Shown: positions 14,915 to 24,040, numbered from the stretch's first letter. The stretch: DNA of 42,728 nt from an uncultured Bacilli bacterium (GCA_944331955.1 CALVIY010000007.1:1-42728), one strand, 5' to 3'. The notes: generated by a model not told the origin, from the sequence alone. Made by a program: numbers and translations.

Positions 14915-17074
14915 TTGAAAAGAAAAAAGAGAAGAAAAAATAATATAAGATATAGTAAACTTGTAATCATTCCTTCTCTTTTTTTGTTTGCACTAATGAT
15001 TGCAAGAGTTACCCAACTTGCTTTAGCAGAAGAAATAGATGATACAAATTTACAAGCCTTAGCAAGGAAACGTACTACTAAAACAGATATAATAAAAGCA
15101 GAACGTGGTAATATTTATAGTAGTGATGGAGAAATACTTGCCCAAAATGTATCATCATATAAATTAATCGCTTATCTTTCACCATCTAGAACAACTGATG
15201 AAGATAACCCTCAGCATGTTGTAGATAAAGAAAAAACAGCTAGAGAACTTGCACCTATCCTTGGAGTTAGTGAAGAAGAAATACTTAAGTATCTTAGTAA
15301 AGAAGGAGTATATCAAACAGAATTTGGTAATGCCGGTAAAGGTTTAACAGAAATCACTAAAGAAAAAATAGAAGCCTTAAACTTACCAGGAATAGATTTT
15401 ATTGAAAGTTTTAAAAGATATTATCCTAAAGGAGATTTTGCATCCTATGTCTTAGGATATGCTAAAGAAGAAGTTAAAACACTGGATGATGGTAGTGAAG
15501 AGACTACTATGACTGGAGAAATGGGAATTGAAAAATATTATGATAGTACCTTAAAAGGAGAAGATGGTTATACTACTTATCAAAAAGATTTACGTGGATT
15601 TAAAATAGCAGGTACTAATGAAATAAGTAAAGAAGCTAGTGATGGTAAAGATATATATTTAACCCTTAATAGTAGTATTCAGTTCTTTGTAGAACAAGCT
15701 TTAAGTGAAGCAGAAGCTAACTATAATTATGAATGGTTTACAATCATGATAGCAGATGCTAAAACAGGTGCCATACTAGCATCAAGTTCCTCTCCATCAT
15801 TTGATCCTAATAAAAGAGATATTACTAATTATTTAGATATGAACGTATCTAGTCCATATGAGCCAGGTTCTACTATGAAGATATTTACCTATATGGCGGC
15901 AATGGAACAAGGAGTTTATAATGGTAATGAAACATATCACTCTGGTACATATGTAACAACTGATGGTACAGAAATAGGTGACTGGAATAGAGCAGGTTGG
16001 GGAGATATTACTTTTGATAGAGGTTTTGCCTTATCAAGTAATGTTGGAGTTATTAACTTAATAGATCGCCATTTATCTGCAGATATCCTTAGAAGTTACT
16101 TTAAAAAACTAGGATTTAGTAAAAAAACAGGTATTGAACTTCCTAATGAAAGTGAAGGAGAAGTTGACTTTAAATATGAAACAGAAATATTTAATGCCGG
16201 TTTTGGTCAAGGTATTACAACAACTCCAATTCAAAATATTCAAGCATTAACATCACTTACTAATGATGGTGTTATGTTAAAACCATATCTAGTTGAAAAA
16301 ATAGTTGACCCTGATACTGAAGAAGTAGTTTATGAAGGTAAAAGAGAAGAAGTAGATACCGTTGCAAGTGTTACTACAGTTAATAAAATAAAAGACTTAA
16401 TGTGGGAGACAGTTAATACTCCGGGTATGACAGGAGCAGGATATAGATTAGATGGTTATAATTTAATAGGTAAAACAGGTACAGCCCAAATAGCAGATGA
16501 AAATGGGGGAGGTTATTTAACAGGAGCTTCTGATATTATTTCTTCATTCGCAGGAATTTATCCTAAAGATGATCCAAAAGTAATAATATATGCTTCTGTA
16601 AAAAGACCAGATGGAGGTAAACAAAACGTTATATGGAAAGCGATTAAAGATATAGTAGTAAATATAAGTAAATACTATGGAACAGATCCTGATACTACAA
16701 GTGAAGAAGAACTATCTGAATATAGTTTAACATCATATAAAAATAAAGATACAACTTCATCTAAGACAGAATTAGAGAGCATGGGAATGAATGTAACAGT
16801 TATAGGTAATGGTAATAAAGTAGTTAAACAATATCCATCAAAAGGAGATAAAGTAACAGAAGGGACAAAAGTATTTCTTGTAACAAACGATAGTAATTTA
16901 ACAGTTCCTGATGTAAGTGGCTTATCTAGTAAACAAGCAGAAGACTTATTAAGGCTTTTAGGAATTAGTGTTACTTTACAAGGTAATGGTTATGTAACAG
17001 CACAAAGTATTGCACCTTCTACCCCAATTACTGATAATATGGAGATAACTATCGCTCTAAGTCCTAAATTTTAA
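14915..17074 (+). CDS. Division-specific class B penicillin-binding protein with PASTA domains
   Basis: A septal D,D-transpeptidase of the PBP2B/PBP2x type, about 719 residues. I prefer TTG 14915, giving MKRKKRRKN, since AGGAAGTGG then sits at good distance; GTG 14906 would add three residues. Numbering from 14906: a membrane helix at about 20-40, a dimerisation domain to about 250, then active-site serine S322 in STMK (K325), SSN at 377-379 and KTG at 523-525. Two PASTA domains occupy about 600-722. PASTA domains are typical of division PBPs in Bacillota and bind cell-wall fragments. It crosslinks peptidoglycan at the septum with FtsW, which is not in this window. A terminator follows. Confidence 0.93.
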   Translation: MKRKKRRKNNIRYSKLVIIPSLFLFALMIARVTQLALAEEIDDTNLQALARKRTTKTDIIKAERGNIYSSDGEILAQNVSSYKLIAYLSPSRTTDEDNPQHVVDKEKTARELAPILGVSEEEILKYLSKEGVYQTEFGNAGKGLTEITKEKIEALNLPGIDFIESFKRYYPKGDFASYVLGYAKEEVKTLDDGSEETTMTGEMGIEKYYDSTLKGEDGYTTYQKDLRGFKIAGTNEISKEASDGKDIYLTLNSSIQFFVEQALSEAEANYNYEWFTIMIADAKTGAILASSSSPSFDPNKRDITNYLDMNVSSPYEPGSTMKIFTYMAAMEQGVYNGNETYHSGTYVTTDGTEIGDWNRAGWGDITFDRGFALSSNVGVINLIDRHLSADILRSYFKKLGFSKKTGIELPNESEGEVDFKYETEIFNAGFGQGITTTPIQNIQALTSLTNDGVMLKPYLVEKIVDPDTEEVVYEGKREEVDTVASVTTVNKIKDLMWETVNTPGMTGAGYRLDGYNLIGKTGTAQIADENGGGYLTGASDIISSFAGIYPKDDPKVIIYASVKRPDGGKQNVIWKAIKDIVVNISKYYGTDPDTTSEEELSEYSLTSYKNKDTTSSKTELESMGMNVTVIGNGNKVVKQYPSKGDKVTEGTKVFLVTNDSNLTVPDVSGLSSKQAEDLLRLLGISVTLQGNGYVTAQSIAPSTPITDNMEITIALSPKF

Positions 17075-17079
17075 TTATA

Positions 17080-17106
17080 AACAAGGAACAAACCTTGTTT
17101 TTTCTC
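17080..17106 (+). terminator. Rho-independent terminator
   Basis: AACAAGG (17080-17086) pairs with CCTTGTT (17093-17099), followed by TTTTTCT. It splits the mraZ-pbp unit from ftsA-ftsZ. Confidence 0.75.
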
Positions 17107-17134
17107 TTGTTAAAAATAGATTAATTATGTATAA
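17106..17134 (+). promoter_or_regulatory. Promoter of ftsA-ftsZ
   Basis: TTGTTA at 17106-17111, 17-base spacer, TATAAT at 17129-17134 with TG directly before it. It gives ftsA-ftsZ a transcript independent of mraZ control. Confidence 0.7.
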
Positions 17135-17189
17135 TTAGTTATAAGGATAGATTTAAGAAAAGTGTATAGAAAGGCAGTGATGTTAATCC

Positions 17190-18425
17190 ATGAATCATAT
17201 TTATACAGGCCTTGATATTGGAAATGGAGAAATAAAAATAGTAGTAGTAAATGCCAGTGATAATAATTATCATGTTTTAGCATCCACTTCAGTTAAAACT
17301 TTGGGATTAAAGAAAAATACTATTTATGATGAAAAGAAGTTAAAAGCATCTTTATTAAATGCTATTAAAATTACCGAAGAAAAACTAGGTATGAAAATAA
17401 AAGAAGTAGTCTTAACTCTAAATGCTAATAGAGCAAGTATGACTATGGAAAGTGGTCTTGTTAATATAAGAGGAGATAAAGTTAGAGGAAAAGATATAGA
17501 TGCAGTTATTAAAGATACTGTAGAAGATACATATGATGATACAAGAGAACTTGTTAGTTGTCTTCCTATATCTTTTACAGTAGATGATGAAGCAAGTGTT
17601 ATAAATCCTTTAGATGAAGTTGGAGAAAAACTTTTCTTAAAAGCTGTAGTAGCATCATCTCCAAAAGAAGAGATATATCCTTTTATAAATCTTGTTAGAA
17701 GTGTAGGAATTAATATAACTGATATTATATATAATACCCAAGCAGACTATTATACAGTCTCATCTAAAGAATTAGATAGAAAGATGGGAGCGATTATAAA
17801 TATAGGGGCAGATATTACTAGTATAGGAGTATTTAATAAAGGAATAATGATAAAAAACTCATATATTCCTGTAGGTAGTAGTAGTGTTGATAAAGATATA
17901 TCTTTTATATATAAGGTAGATTTAAAAGAAGCAAGGAAACTAAAAGAAACTTTCGCTCTAACATCATCTAGATATGCTGATAGTAATGATAATGTTGTAC
18001 TTACAAATAAAGAGAATAAAAAAATAACTATAAATCAGATGCAAATCTCAGAAGTAATAGAGTCAAGAATAAAAGAAATATTAAAACTTGCAAAAAATGA
18101 AATAAATCGCTTAACAAAAAGAGAAATAAGTTATATAATTGTAGTAGGTGGTATTAGCGAACTTGCAGGATTTAACTATGTAGTTGAAGAAACATTAGGT
18201 AGAGCCTCTAGTTGTTTTAATATGACAGAAATCGGTGCAAGACACAATAAATATACAAGTGCTTTTGGAGCATGCAAGTATTTTGATAAGAAGTGCTTAT
18301 TAAAAGAAAGAGATATAAATATGTTTAGTCTTGATGATATAGATAATTTTATATCACCTAAAAAGAAAAATAATAATAATGATAATCTGACAAATAAATT
18401 TTTTGGTCACTTTTTTGATAACTAA
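17190..18425 (+). CDS. ftsA: Cell division protein FtsA
   Basis: A 411-residue actin-like ATPase that tethers FtsZ to the membrane. The N-terminus [15 protein letters not shown] is the phosphate-1 loop. [26 protein letters not shown] is the phosphate-2 region, and [13 protein letters not shown] the adenosine motif. The C-terminus ends [12 protein letters not shown], a short amphipathic stretch after a lysine and asparagine-rich linker. That fits the membrane-targeting helix. Its ATG 17190 has AAAGG upstream at a rather long distance. It is followed 18 bases later by ftsZ. The pair is the core of the divisome scaffold. Confidence 0.93.
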   Translation: MNHIYTGLDIGNGEIKIVVVNASDNNYHVLASTSVKTLGLKKNTIYDEKKLKASLLNAIKITEEKLGMKIKEVVLTLNANRASMTMESGLVNIRGDKVRGKDIDAVIKDTVEDTYDDTRELVSCLPISFTVDDEASVINPLDEVGEKLFLKAVVASSPKEEIYPFINLVRSVGINITDIIYNTQADYYTVSSKELDRKMGAIINIGADITSIGVFNKGIMIKNSYIPVGSSSVDKDISFIYKVDLKEARKLKETFALTSSRYADSNDNVVLTNKENKKITINQMQISEVIESRIKEILKLAKNEINRLTKREISYIIVVGGISELAGFNYVVEETLGRASSCFNMTEIGARHNKYTSAFGACKYFDKKCLLKERDINMFSLDDIDNFISPKKKNNNNDNLTNKFFGHFFDN

Positions 18426-18442
18426 TTAAGGAGGAACTTTTG

Positions 18443-19579
18443 ATGGGAAACGGACTAGAAATGGATCAATTAGCGAAAATAAAAGTAATCGGATGTGGCG
18501 GCGGCGGTGGTAATGCTGTTAATAGAATGGTAGAATCAGGTGTTAAAGGAGTAGAATTTATCGTTGCAAACACAGATTTACAAGTATTAAATAATTCTAA
18601 AGCAGATATAAAAATTCAATTAGGTGCTAATCTTACAGATGGCCTAGGAGCAGGATCTCGTCCTGATATTGGAAGAGAAGCTGCCCTAGAATCTAAAAAA
18701 GAAATAGAAGATGCCTTAACAGGTGCTGATATGGTATTTATAACTTGTGGTATGGGTGGAGGAACAGGAACAGGTGCTGCTCCTGTAGTAGCAGAAATAG
18801 CTCAAGCTCTTGGAGCTCTAACAGTAGCAATAGTTACTAAACCATTTACTTTTGAAGGTAGAAAGAGAATGGAAAATGCCCTTGCAGGTTTAGCAGAACT
18901 TGAAAAACATGTAGATACATTAATTGTTATACCAAATGATAGATTAAGAGAAATTATTGATAAGACTACACCTATGTTAGAAGCATTTAAAGAAGTTGAT
19001 AATGTACTACGTCGTGGTGTTCAATCAATATCAGATTTAATTGCTGTAGTTGGACTTGTTAACCTAGATTTCGCTGATGTTCAATCAGTAATGAAAGATT
19101 CAGGCCGTGCTATTATTGGTATAGGTATTGGTATGGGTGAAGATAGAGCGATAGAAGCAGCTAAACAAGCAGTATCAAGTCCTTTACTTGAAACTAGTAT
19201 TACAGGAGCAACAGATGCTATTATTAATATCACAGGTGGAGTTAACTTAACACTATTCGAAGCAGAGCAAGCTGCAGAAGTAGTAAGAGCAGCATCTGGT
19301 AATGATATCAATACAATATTCGGTTCAGTAATTAATGAAAACCTATCAGATGAAGTAATAGTTACAGTAATCGCTACAGGTTTTGAAAAGAAGGACCAAG
19401 GTGAGACAAAACAACCAATATTCTCAAATGTAGGACAAACACCATCTAGAAGAAGTAGAGAAGAGATATCTTACGTTGCAACTATGCCTCAATCTAATGA
19501 AGAAGATGATGATGGCGGTGAATTATTGGATGATACAGATTATGATTTTCCTCCATTTTTAAGAGATAAAAATTATTAA
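18443..19579 (+). CDS. ftsZ: Cell division GTPase FtsZ
   Basis: A 378-residue tubulin homologue that forms the Z-ring. The nucleotide site includes [13 protein letters not shown] near residue 18 and the tubulin signature GGGTGTG at 105-111. The T7 loop is recognisable as [11 protein letters not shown]. After a short linker the chain ends [13 protein letters not shown], matching the C-terminal peptide that binds FtsA. GGAGG precedes ATG 18443. Its codons are richer in GC than most neighbours, consistent with high expression. A terminator follows at 19598. Confidence 0.97.
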   Translation: MGNGLEMDQLAKIKVIGCGGGGGNAVNRMVESGVKGVEFIVANTDLQVLNNSKADIKIQLGANLTDGLGAGSRPDIGREAALESKKEIEDALTGADMVFITCGMGGGTGTGAAPVVAEIAQALGALTVAIVTKPFTFEGRKRMENALAGLAELEKHVDTLIVIPNDRLREIIDKTTPMLEAFKEVDNVLRRGVQSISDLIAVVGLVNLDFADVQSVMKDSGRAIIGIGIGMGEDRAIEAAKQAVSSPLLETSITGATDAIINITGGVNLTLFEAEQAAEVVRAASGNDINTIFGSVINENLSDEVIVTVIATGFEKKDQGETKQPIFSNVGQTPSRRSREEISYVATMPQSNEEDDDGGELLDDTDYDFPPFLRDKNY

Positions 19580-19597
19580 AATTGTATAAACATTGTA

Positions 19598-19626
19598 AAT
19601 TGGTCCTATAATTAGGATCAATTTTT
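19598..19626 (+). terminator. Rho-independent terminator
   Basis: ATTGGTCCTA (19598-19607) pairs with TAGGATCAAT (19612-19621), one wobble, followed by T. It ends ftsA-ftsZ. Confidence 0.8.
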
Positions 19627-19636
19627 TAAATATAGC

Positions 19637-19666
19637 TTTACATATCAAAATGGATTATGATAATAT
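19637..19666 (+). promoter_or_regulatory. Promoter of leader cassette, copy 3
   Basis: TTTACA at 19637-19642, 18-base spacer, TAATAT at 19661-19666 with TGA before it, then TAAGTTAAC as in the other copies. Confidence 0.65.
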
Positions 19667-19700
19667 TAAGTTAACAAAAATAAGGAAGAAGGTAAAAAAT

Positions 19701-19748
19701 ATGGATACCAAATGTTTACAACACGTTACCTGGGGGGGGGCAGTTTAA
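19701..19748 (+). CDS. Leader peptide with G tract, copy 3 (short frame)
   Basis: This 15-codon frame reads MDTKCLQHVTWGGAV, then TAA TAG TAA. The 9-G run spans Trp-Gly-Gly-Ala. With one G fewer it would continue as QFNSNLVTFFH and stop at TAG 19792-19794, inside the 5' arm of the terminator. CLQHVT is shared with copy 2, and VTWGGAV with copy 1. Confidence 0.6.
   Translation: MDTKCLQHVTWGGAV
19732..19740. repeat. Homopolymeric G tract (G9), copy 3
   Basis: Nine G preceded by CCT and followed by CAGTTTA, as in copy 1. It is predicted to vary in length by slippage and is one G away from the read-through frame. Confidence 0.8.
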
Positions 19749-19787
19749 TAGTAATTTAGTTACTTTCTTTCATTGTGCAAGAAAAAG

Positions 19788-19813
19788 AGAATAGGATAAT
19801 TCTATTCTTTTTT
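19788..19813 (+). terminator. Attenuator-type terminator, copy 3
   Basis: AGAATAGGA (19788-19796) pairs with TTCTATTCT (19800-19808), one wobble and a three-base loop, followed by TTTTT. Confidence 0.7.
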
Positions 19814-19837
19814 AAGTGCAATAATGAAGGGAATGAG

Positions 19838-21460
19838 ATGATGAAAAAATTATTATTGGAAACAAGTTTTAGTAAGATATATATGATTGTAATGATTATA
19901 ATAACTCTATTGATATTAGGAGGATACTTTTCATATGCCATGTTTACAGTAAGTAGGGAAAAAGGGAATGCAATAAGTATTGTAACTGGTAATTTAACAT
20001 ATGATTTAAAAGTAGATGGAGTTAAATCTAATACTTTAACTGTAAAAGCTAATAGAAGTAGAGAATTTGAGGTAACTCTAACTAATCCTAATAATATAAA
20101 AGCAAGATTTAACTTTTATTATTTAGGAGATATTTCTAGTGAAGTAAATATCGGATACTTAGAAAGTGATGGATATAATAAAACTCCGGAAGCAGTTGGC
20201 GTTAATTTAGAAAAAAGTGGCTCTAGTGGAAGTAGTAATGTATATAGAATTTTAGTAGAAAATGAAAGTGATAATGATATTAGTATAGAACTAGGAGTAA
20301 GTGTAGGACTAGATTATAATGATTTAAGTCTAGAAGATAATGAACATTTATTTACAAAGATAGAACTTCCAAATGTTGTAGATCAACTTCTTGTTACTAA
20401 TAAAGTTAAAACAGAAAAAGATAATATGTTTAATTATACTAGTAATGGAAATATATTTACGGATGTTACTAGTGGTAAAATAGAAAATGATCCAGATTAT
20501 GTGACAAATGGCTTATATAGTATGAATGATGAAGATGGAATAAGCTATTACTATAGAGGTAATATAGAAAATAATAATGTGCAATTTGGAGAGTATACAA
20601 GTGATTATTATGTATATAATTTATATGATTATGAAGATAGATATTTCCAAAGTTTAGAATCTTGTCAAGAATATAATTCAAGTTGTAGTGAAAGTAATAG
20701 AGTAAAGCTTGCAAGTGCAGGAGATAAGATGTACTGGAAAGTAGTTCGAGTAAATGGAGATGGTAGTTTAAGGTTAATATATAATGGAACAAGTCCTAAC
20801 CCTGATAATAGTGATATAGCCCATTCTTATGCAGTAGGAATAACACCATATAATATAGCATATAATGAGCCTAAATATACAGGATATACCTATGATAACG
20901 GAATAGATTCATTTATAAAAAAAGAAGTAGATACCTGGTATGAAAATGCTTTAGGGAACACTGTTTATGACAAAGTAATAAACAGTGGCCATTTCTGTAG
21001 TGATAGTAGTGGGTTTAAAAATGGAAATGAATTTGTTGGAGGAGTTAGTGGATATGAAGACTTATATGTGTATGCAATTTATGAAAGAATATCTATGTCT
21101 ATTGTTTCCTATGATAAACCAAACAGTCCAACCTTAATTTGCCCCGATACAAATGAAACATATGGAGGAAGTTATAGTCTAAAGGCAGGATTAATAACAA
21201 CCGATGAATTAGTATTAGCAGGAGGAGCGAGGGATATAGAGGGAAACGATTATTTAAAACCAATGGCAGGTCATTATTGGACTATGACACCCTCAGATTT
21301 TAATATTATTGGTAGGGCTTATGTTGGAATTATTTCAGATAGTGTAGATGTTCGTTTGTCTGGTAATACCAGTGGTGTTCGTCCGGTTATAAATGTTTCT
21401 ATAGATAATGGATTCACATCTGGAGACGGTACTTTGGAAAATCCTTATGTAATTTCTTAA
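19838..21460 (+). CDS. SipW-type surface protein, paralogue B
   Basis: A 540-residue paralogue of the protein at 11404. The start is ATG 19838 (MMKKLLLETSFSKIYM), after GAAGGGA; the same frame is open further upstream but runs through the terminator. Signal, TasA-like domain and central region are nearly identical to paralogue A for about 230 residues. The lectin-like C-terminal half shares landmarks (KMYWKVVRVNGDGSLRLIYNG, YWTMTPSDF, GVRPVINV) but differs between them, for example YVGIISDSVDVRLSGNTS. This is the pattern expected for a family with a constant export domain and variable ligand-binding face. It is under the leader at 19637-19813. Confidence 0.82.
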   Translation: MMKKLLLETSFSKIYMIVMIIITLLILGGYFSYAMFTVSREKGNAISIVTGNLTYDLKVDGVKSNTLTVKANRSREFEVTLTNPNNIKARFNFYYLGDISSEVNIGYLESDGYNKTPEAVGVNLEKSGSSGSSNVYRILVENESDNDISIELGVSVGLDYNDLSLEDNEHLFTKIELPNVVDQLLVTNKVKTEKDNMFNYTSNGNIFTDVTSGKIENDPDYVTNGLYSMNDEDGISYYYRGNIENNNVQFGEYTSDYYVYNLYDYEDRYFQSLESCQEYNSSCSESNRVKLASAGDKMYWKVVRVNGDGSLRLIYNGTSPNPDNSDIAHSYAVGITPYNIAYNEPKYTGYTYDNGIDSFIKKEVDTWYENALGNTVYDKVINSGHFCSDSSGFKNGNEFVGGVSGYEDLYVYAIYERISMSIVSYDKPNSPTLICPDTNETYGGSYSLKAGLITTDELVLAGGARDIEGNDYLKPMAGHYWTMTPSDFNIIGRAYVGIISDSVDVRLSGNTSGVRPVINVSIDNGFTSGDGTLENPYVIS

Positions 21461-21466
21461 AAAATT

Positions 21467-21500
21467 AAATAGAATATGTCAAGTATTCTATTTTTCTTTT
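21467..21500 (+). terminator. Rho-independent terminator
   Basis: AAATAGAATA (21467-21476) pairs with TATTCTATTT (21484-21493), then TTCTTTT. It ends paralogue B. Confidence 0.75.
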
Positions 21501-21529
21501 ATTTTTCTGAGATTTAATATATAATAAGG

Positions 21530-21558
21530 TTGACTGAAATAAGTAGATATAATAAATA
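21530..21558 (+). promoter_or_regulatory. Candidate promoter of glycan cluster
   Basis: TTGACT at 21530-21535 with TAAATA at 21553-21558 after 17 bases. Two TATAAT sequences nearby (21548-21553 and 21557-21562) are badly spaced. The -35 is good, the -10 uncertain. Confidence 0.45.
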
Positions 21559-21573
21559 TAATATTGAGTAAAT

Positions 21574-21597
21574 AATGAGTATAATAATGAGTATAAT
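21574..21597. repeat. Tandem 12-bp repeat before glycan cluster
   Basis: AATGAGTATAAT occurs twice in perfect tandem at 21574-21585 and 21586-21597, ending two bases before the ribosome binding site. It could change copy number, or be an operator. Confidence 0.7.
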
Positions 21598-21611
21598 CGG
21601 AGGTGCTTCTT

Positions 21612-22760
21612 ATGAGAAAAAAAATTACTATTCTAGCTTTACATCTTGGATATGGTGGGGTTGAAAAAGCAATAACATCTCTTGCTAATTCCCTTGCTAA
21701 AACTAATAAATATGATATAGAAATAGTATCTATCTATAGACTTTATGAAAAATCAGTTTTTGATATTAATGAAAATATAAAAGTTACTTATTTACTACCA
21801 TCAAAATTAAGTCCTAATAAAAAAGAATGGAAAGAAGCTTTACATAATCTTAAATTAATAAGTTTAGGTAAAGAGTCTTTAAAAAGCTTAAAAATTCTAT
21901 ATAAAAGAAGAAAAAGTATGATTAATTATATTAAAAACAGTGATGCCGATGTTATTATTTCTACTCGTATTTTCTTAAATGAACTATTAAGTGAATATGG
22001 AAAACCTGATACCTTAAAAATAGGTTGGGAACATAATCATCACCATGATGATATGAAATATGCTGCCGATGTTATTAGGAGTGCTAAGAACCTTGATTAC
22101 TTTGTTTTAGTTTCTAATGCTTTATATAAGTTTTATCATAAAAAAATGCGAACATCTAAATGTAAGTGTGTTTATATCCCTAATGCTATTGATAATATTC
22201 CTAAAACAAAAAGTCCATTAACAGGGGAACATATTATTTCAGTAGGACGTCTTGCTCCCGAAAAGTGTCAGTTAGATCTTTTAAAAATATATCTTGATTT
22301 AAAAAATAAAAAATGTAAATGGCATTTAGATATCGTAGGAGATGGTTCTGAAAGAAGTAAATTAGAGAAATTTATTAAAGATAATAACTTAGAAGATGAT
22401 GTTACCCTTCATGGCTTTAAAAATAGTAAAGAAATAGAGAAATTAATGCAAAAATCAAGTATTTATGTTATGACTAGTAGTACAGAAAGTTTTGGTATCG
22501 TCTTACTTGAAGCGATGAGTAATGGCCTACCTTGCATTGCCTTTGATTCTGCTGAAGGAGCAAGAGAAGTAATAACATCAGGTCGTGATGGTTACTTAAT
22601 TAAACATCGTAACTTTAAAGCAATGGAGAAAAAAATACTAGACTTAACTAAAGACATTAATATTCGTAAAGAATTAGGTAAGAATGGAAGACGTAAAGTA
22701 AAAGGATATATTTCTGATAATATATGTGCATCTTGGGAAAAATTAATTGAAAGAAAGTGA
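21612..22760 (+). CDS. Family 4 glycosyltransferase
   Basis: A 382-residue GT-B-fold glycosyltransferase, probably adding a sugar to a lipid-linked or surface glycan. The N-terminal glycine motif LHLGYGGVEKAI matches the acceptor-side loop of GT4 enzymes. The C-terminal half has HIISVGRLAPEKCQLDLL, then STESFGIVLLEAMSNGLPCIAFD with the EX7E motif of the donor site. GGAGGTG precedes ATG 21612. The order GT4, Alg14-like, Alg13-like, SGNH hydrolase suggests a small locus for a decorated surface polysaccharide. Donor and acceptor cannot be read from sequence. Confidence 0.85.
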   Translation: MRKKITILALHLGYGGVEKAITSLANSLAKTNKYDIEIVSIYRLYEKSVFDINENIKVTYLLPSKLSPNKKEWKEALHNLKLISLGKESLKSLKILYKRRKSMINYIKNSDADVIISTRIFLNELLSEYGKPDTLKIGWEHNHHHDDMKYAADVIRSAKNLDYFVLVSNALYKFYHKKMRTSKCKCVYIPNAIDNIPKTKSPLTGEHIISVGRLAPEKCQLDLLKIYLDLKNKKCKWHLDIVGDGSERSKLEKFIKDNNLEDDVTLHGFKNSKEIEKLMQKSSIYVMTSSTESFGIVLLEAMSNGLPCIAFDSAEGAREVITSGRDGYLIKHRNFKAMEKKILDLTKDINIRKELGKNGRRKVKGYISDNICASWEKLIERK

Positions 22761-22766
22761 TGAATA

Positions 22767-23240
22767 ATGAAAAAAGTAATGTTTATATCAAGTACAGGAG
22801 GACATTTAACAGAACTGTTACAACTTGAAAGTATTATGAAAAACTATGATTATTCTCTAATAACAGAGAAAACTAAAGCTAATATTAATTTAAAGAAAAA
22901 ATATAAAAATGTTAATTTTCTTTTATATGGTACAAAAGACCATAAATTAACATATCCATTTAAATTATTTATTAACTGTTTTATAAGTCTTTATCTTTAC
23001 TTTAAATATCAACCAGACTATATTATTACAACAGGTGCCCATACTGCAGGACCAATGTGCTGTATTGGTAGAATCTTTGGTAGTAAAGTTATCTATATTG
23101 AAACATTCGCTAATATTAATACAAAAACTATTACTGGTTCACTTTTCTATAAACTTCATATCGCTAATCTTTTTATAGTACAATGGCGCCCTATGTTAAA
23201 ATTATATCCTAAGGCAACATATGGAGGGTGGTGTTTCTAA
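22767..23240 (+). CDS. Alg14-like glycosyltransferase membrane subunit
   Basis: A 157-residue protein of the Alg14/EpsE-type family. MKKVMFISSTGGHLTELLQL is the glycine-rich N-terminal loop. ITTGAHTAGPMCCIGRIFGSKVIYIET matches the conserved Alg14 core. A hydrophobic stretch at about 65-80 would anchor it. In the known systems Alg14 anchors and supplies the acceptor half, while Alg13 supplies the nucleotide-sugar half. Its stop overlaps the next start by one base, consistent with a two-subunit enzyme. Confidence 0.85.
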   Translation: MKKVMFISSTGGHLTELLQLESIMKNYDYSLITEKTKANINLKKKYKNVNFLLYGTKDHKLTYPFKLFINCFISLYLYFKYQPDYIITTGAHTAGPMCCIGRIFGSKVIYIETFANINTKTITGSLFYKLHIANLFIVQWRPMLKLYPKATYGGWCF

Positions 23241-24040
23241 TGATTTTAGTAACGCTTGGTACGCAAGATAAAAGCTTTGAAAGACTATTAAAAGCGATAG
23301 ATAAAGAAATAGAAAAAGGTAATATTAAAGAAAAAGTATTAGTACAAGCAGGACATACTGATTATAAAAGTAAAAATATGGAAATATTTAAAGAAGTTTC
23401 AAATGATAAATTAGAAAAATTAATAAGTGAAGCATCCATAATCATTACTCATGGAGGAGTAGGAAGCATTTTAACTGCTTTAAAACATCATAAAAAAGTA
23501 ATCGCTACTCCAAGACTTTCTAAATATAATGAACATACTAATGATCATCAAAAACAAATAGTAGAAGAGTTTGGTAAATTAGGTTATATATTGCCATTAA
23601 AAGATTTAACTAAACTAGATAAAATATTAGTTAAGAGTAAAACATTTAAACCTAAAGAGTATAAAAGTAATAATGAAGAATTTAAAAAACTAATAACAGA
23701 TTATATAGAAGAATCTAATCATACTAGTTGGTTTAATCGTGATAAATTTGTTATTTTAACAGCATTCCTTAACTTAATTATCTTTTCATTATTAAATCTT
23801 ACTAATATTAATATCTATTTAAACTTTACTATCTCTTATATTATATCTTGTATATTTATGGCACTATTTAAAAGAAAAATACCTAATAATATAATAACAT
23901 CTATTATCTGTTTTTACTTAATAGAAGGATTATCTTTAATCCTACTTGTAGATAACTTAAATATTAATATTATCTTATCTAAAGCTTTAATAAATATTTT
24001 AGTAATAATTATTTATCATTTTCTAATTAAAGAAAAATAA
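23240..24040 (+). CDS. Alg13-like glycosyltransferase fused to a membrane domain
   Basis: A 266-residue protein whose start, ATG 23240, overlaps the previous stop. The first 155 residues are Alg13-like. MILVTLGTQDKSFERLLKAI is the N-terminus, and ITHGGVGSILTALKHHKKVIATPRL is the donor-binding loop. Family members usually stop near 160. Here about 100 further residues form four hydrophobic segments, with RDKFVILTAFLNLIIFSL and YIISCIFMALFKRK resembling GtrA-like small membrane proteins. GtrA proteins are thought to move lipid-linked sugars or support glycosylation. The fusion would bring the catalytic subunit to the membrane directly. Catalytic half confident, membrane half tentative. Confidence 0.8.
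   Translation: MILVTLGTQDKSFERLLKAIDKEIEKGNIKEKVLVQAGHTDYKSKNMEIFKEVSNDKLEKLISEASIIITHGGVGSILTALKHHKKVIATPRLSKYNEHTNDHQKQIVEEFGKLGYILPLKDLTKLDKILVKSKTFKPKEYKSNNEEFKKLITDYIEESNHTSWFNRDKFVILTAFLNLIIFSLLNLTNINIYLNFTISYIISCIFMALFKRKIPNNIITSIICFYLIEGLSLILLVDNLNINIILSKALINILVIIIYHFLIKEK

Larger units (their letters stand above)
19684..19771 (+). promoter_or_regulatory. Leader RNA with ribosome-site sequestering pair, copy 3
   Basis: GGAAGAAGGTAA (19684-19695) can pair over 12 positions with TTACTTTCTTTC (19760-19771), two wobbles. The upstream arm differs from copies 1 and 2, yet every change keeps the pairing. Confidence 0.5.

Noticed and set aside
19775-19837. Upstream GTG start for surface protein B, giving 21 more residues
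   Set aside because: The added codons are the terminator stem, and paralogue A begins at the matching MMKK position.
20469-20792. Minus-strand open frame of 107 codons opposite surface-protein gene B
   Set aside because: It mirrors the repetitive, asparagine-rich sense frame, has no ribosome site, and its composition (Y, H, L, N) is that of a reversed AT-rich gene.
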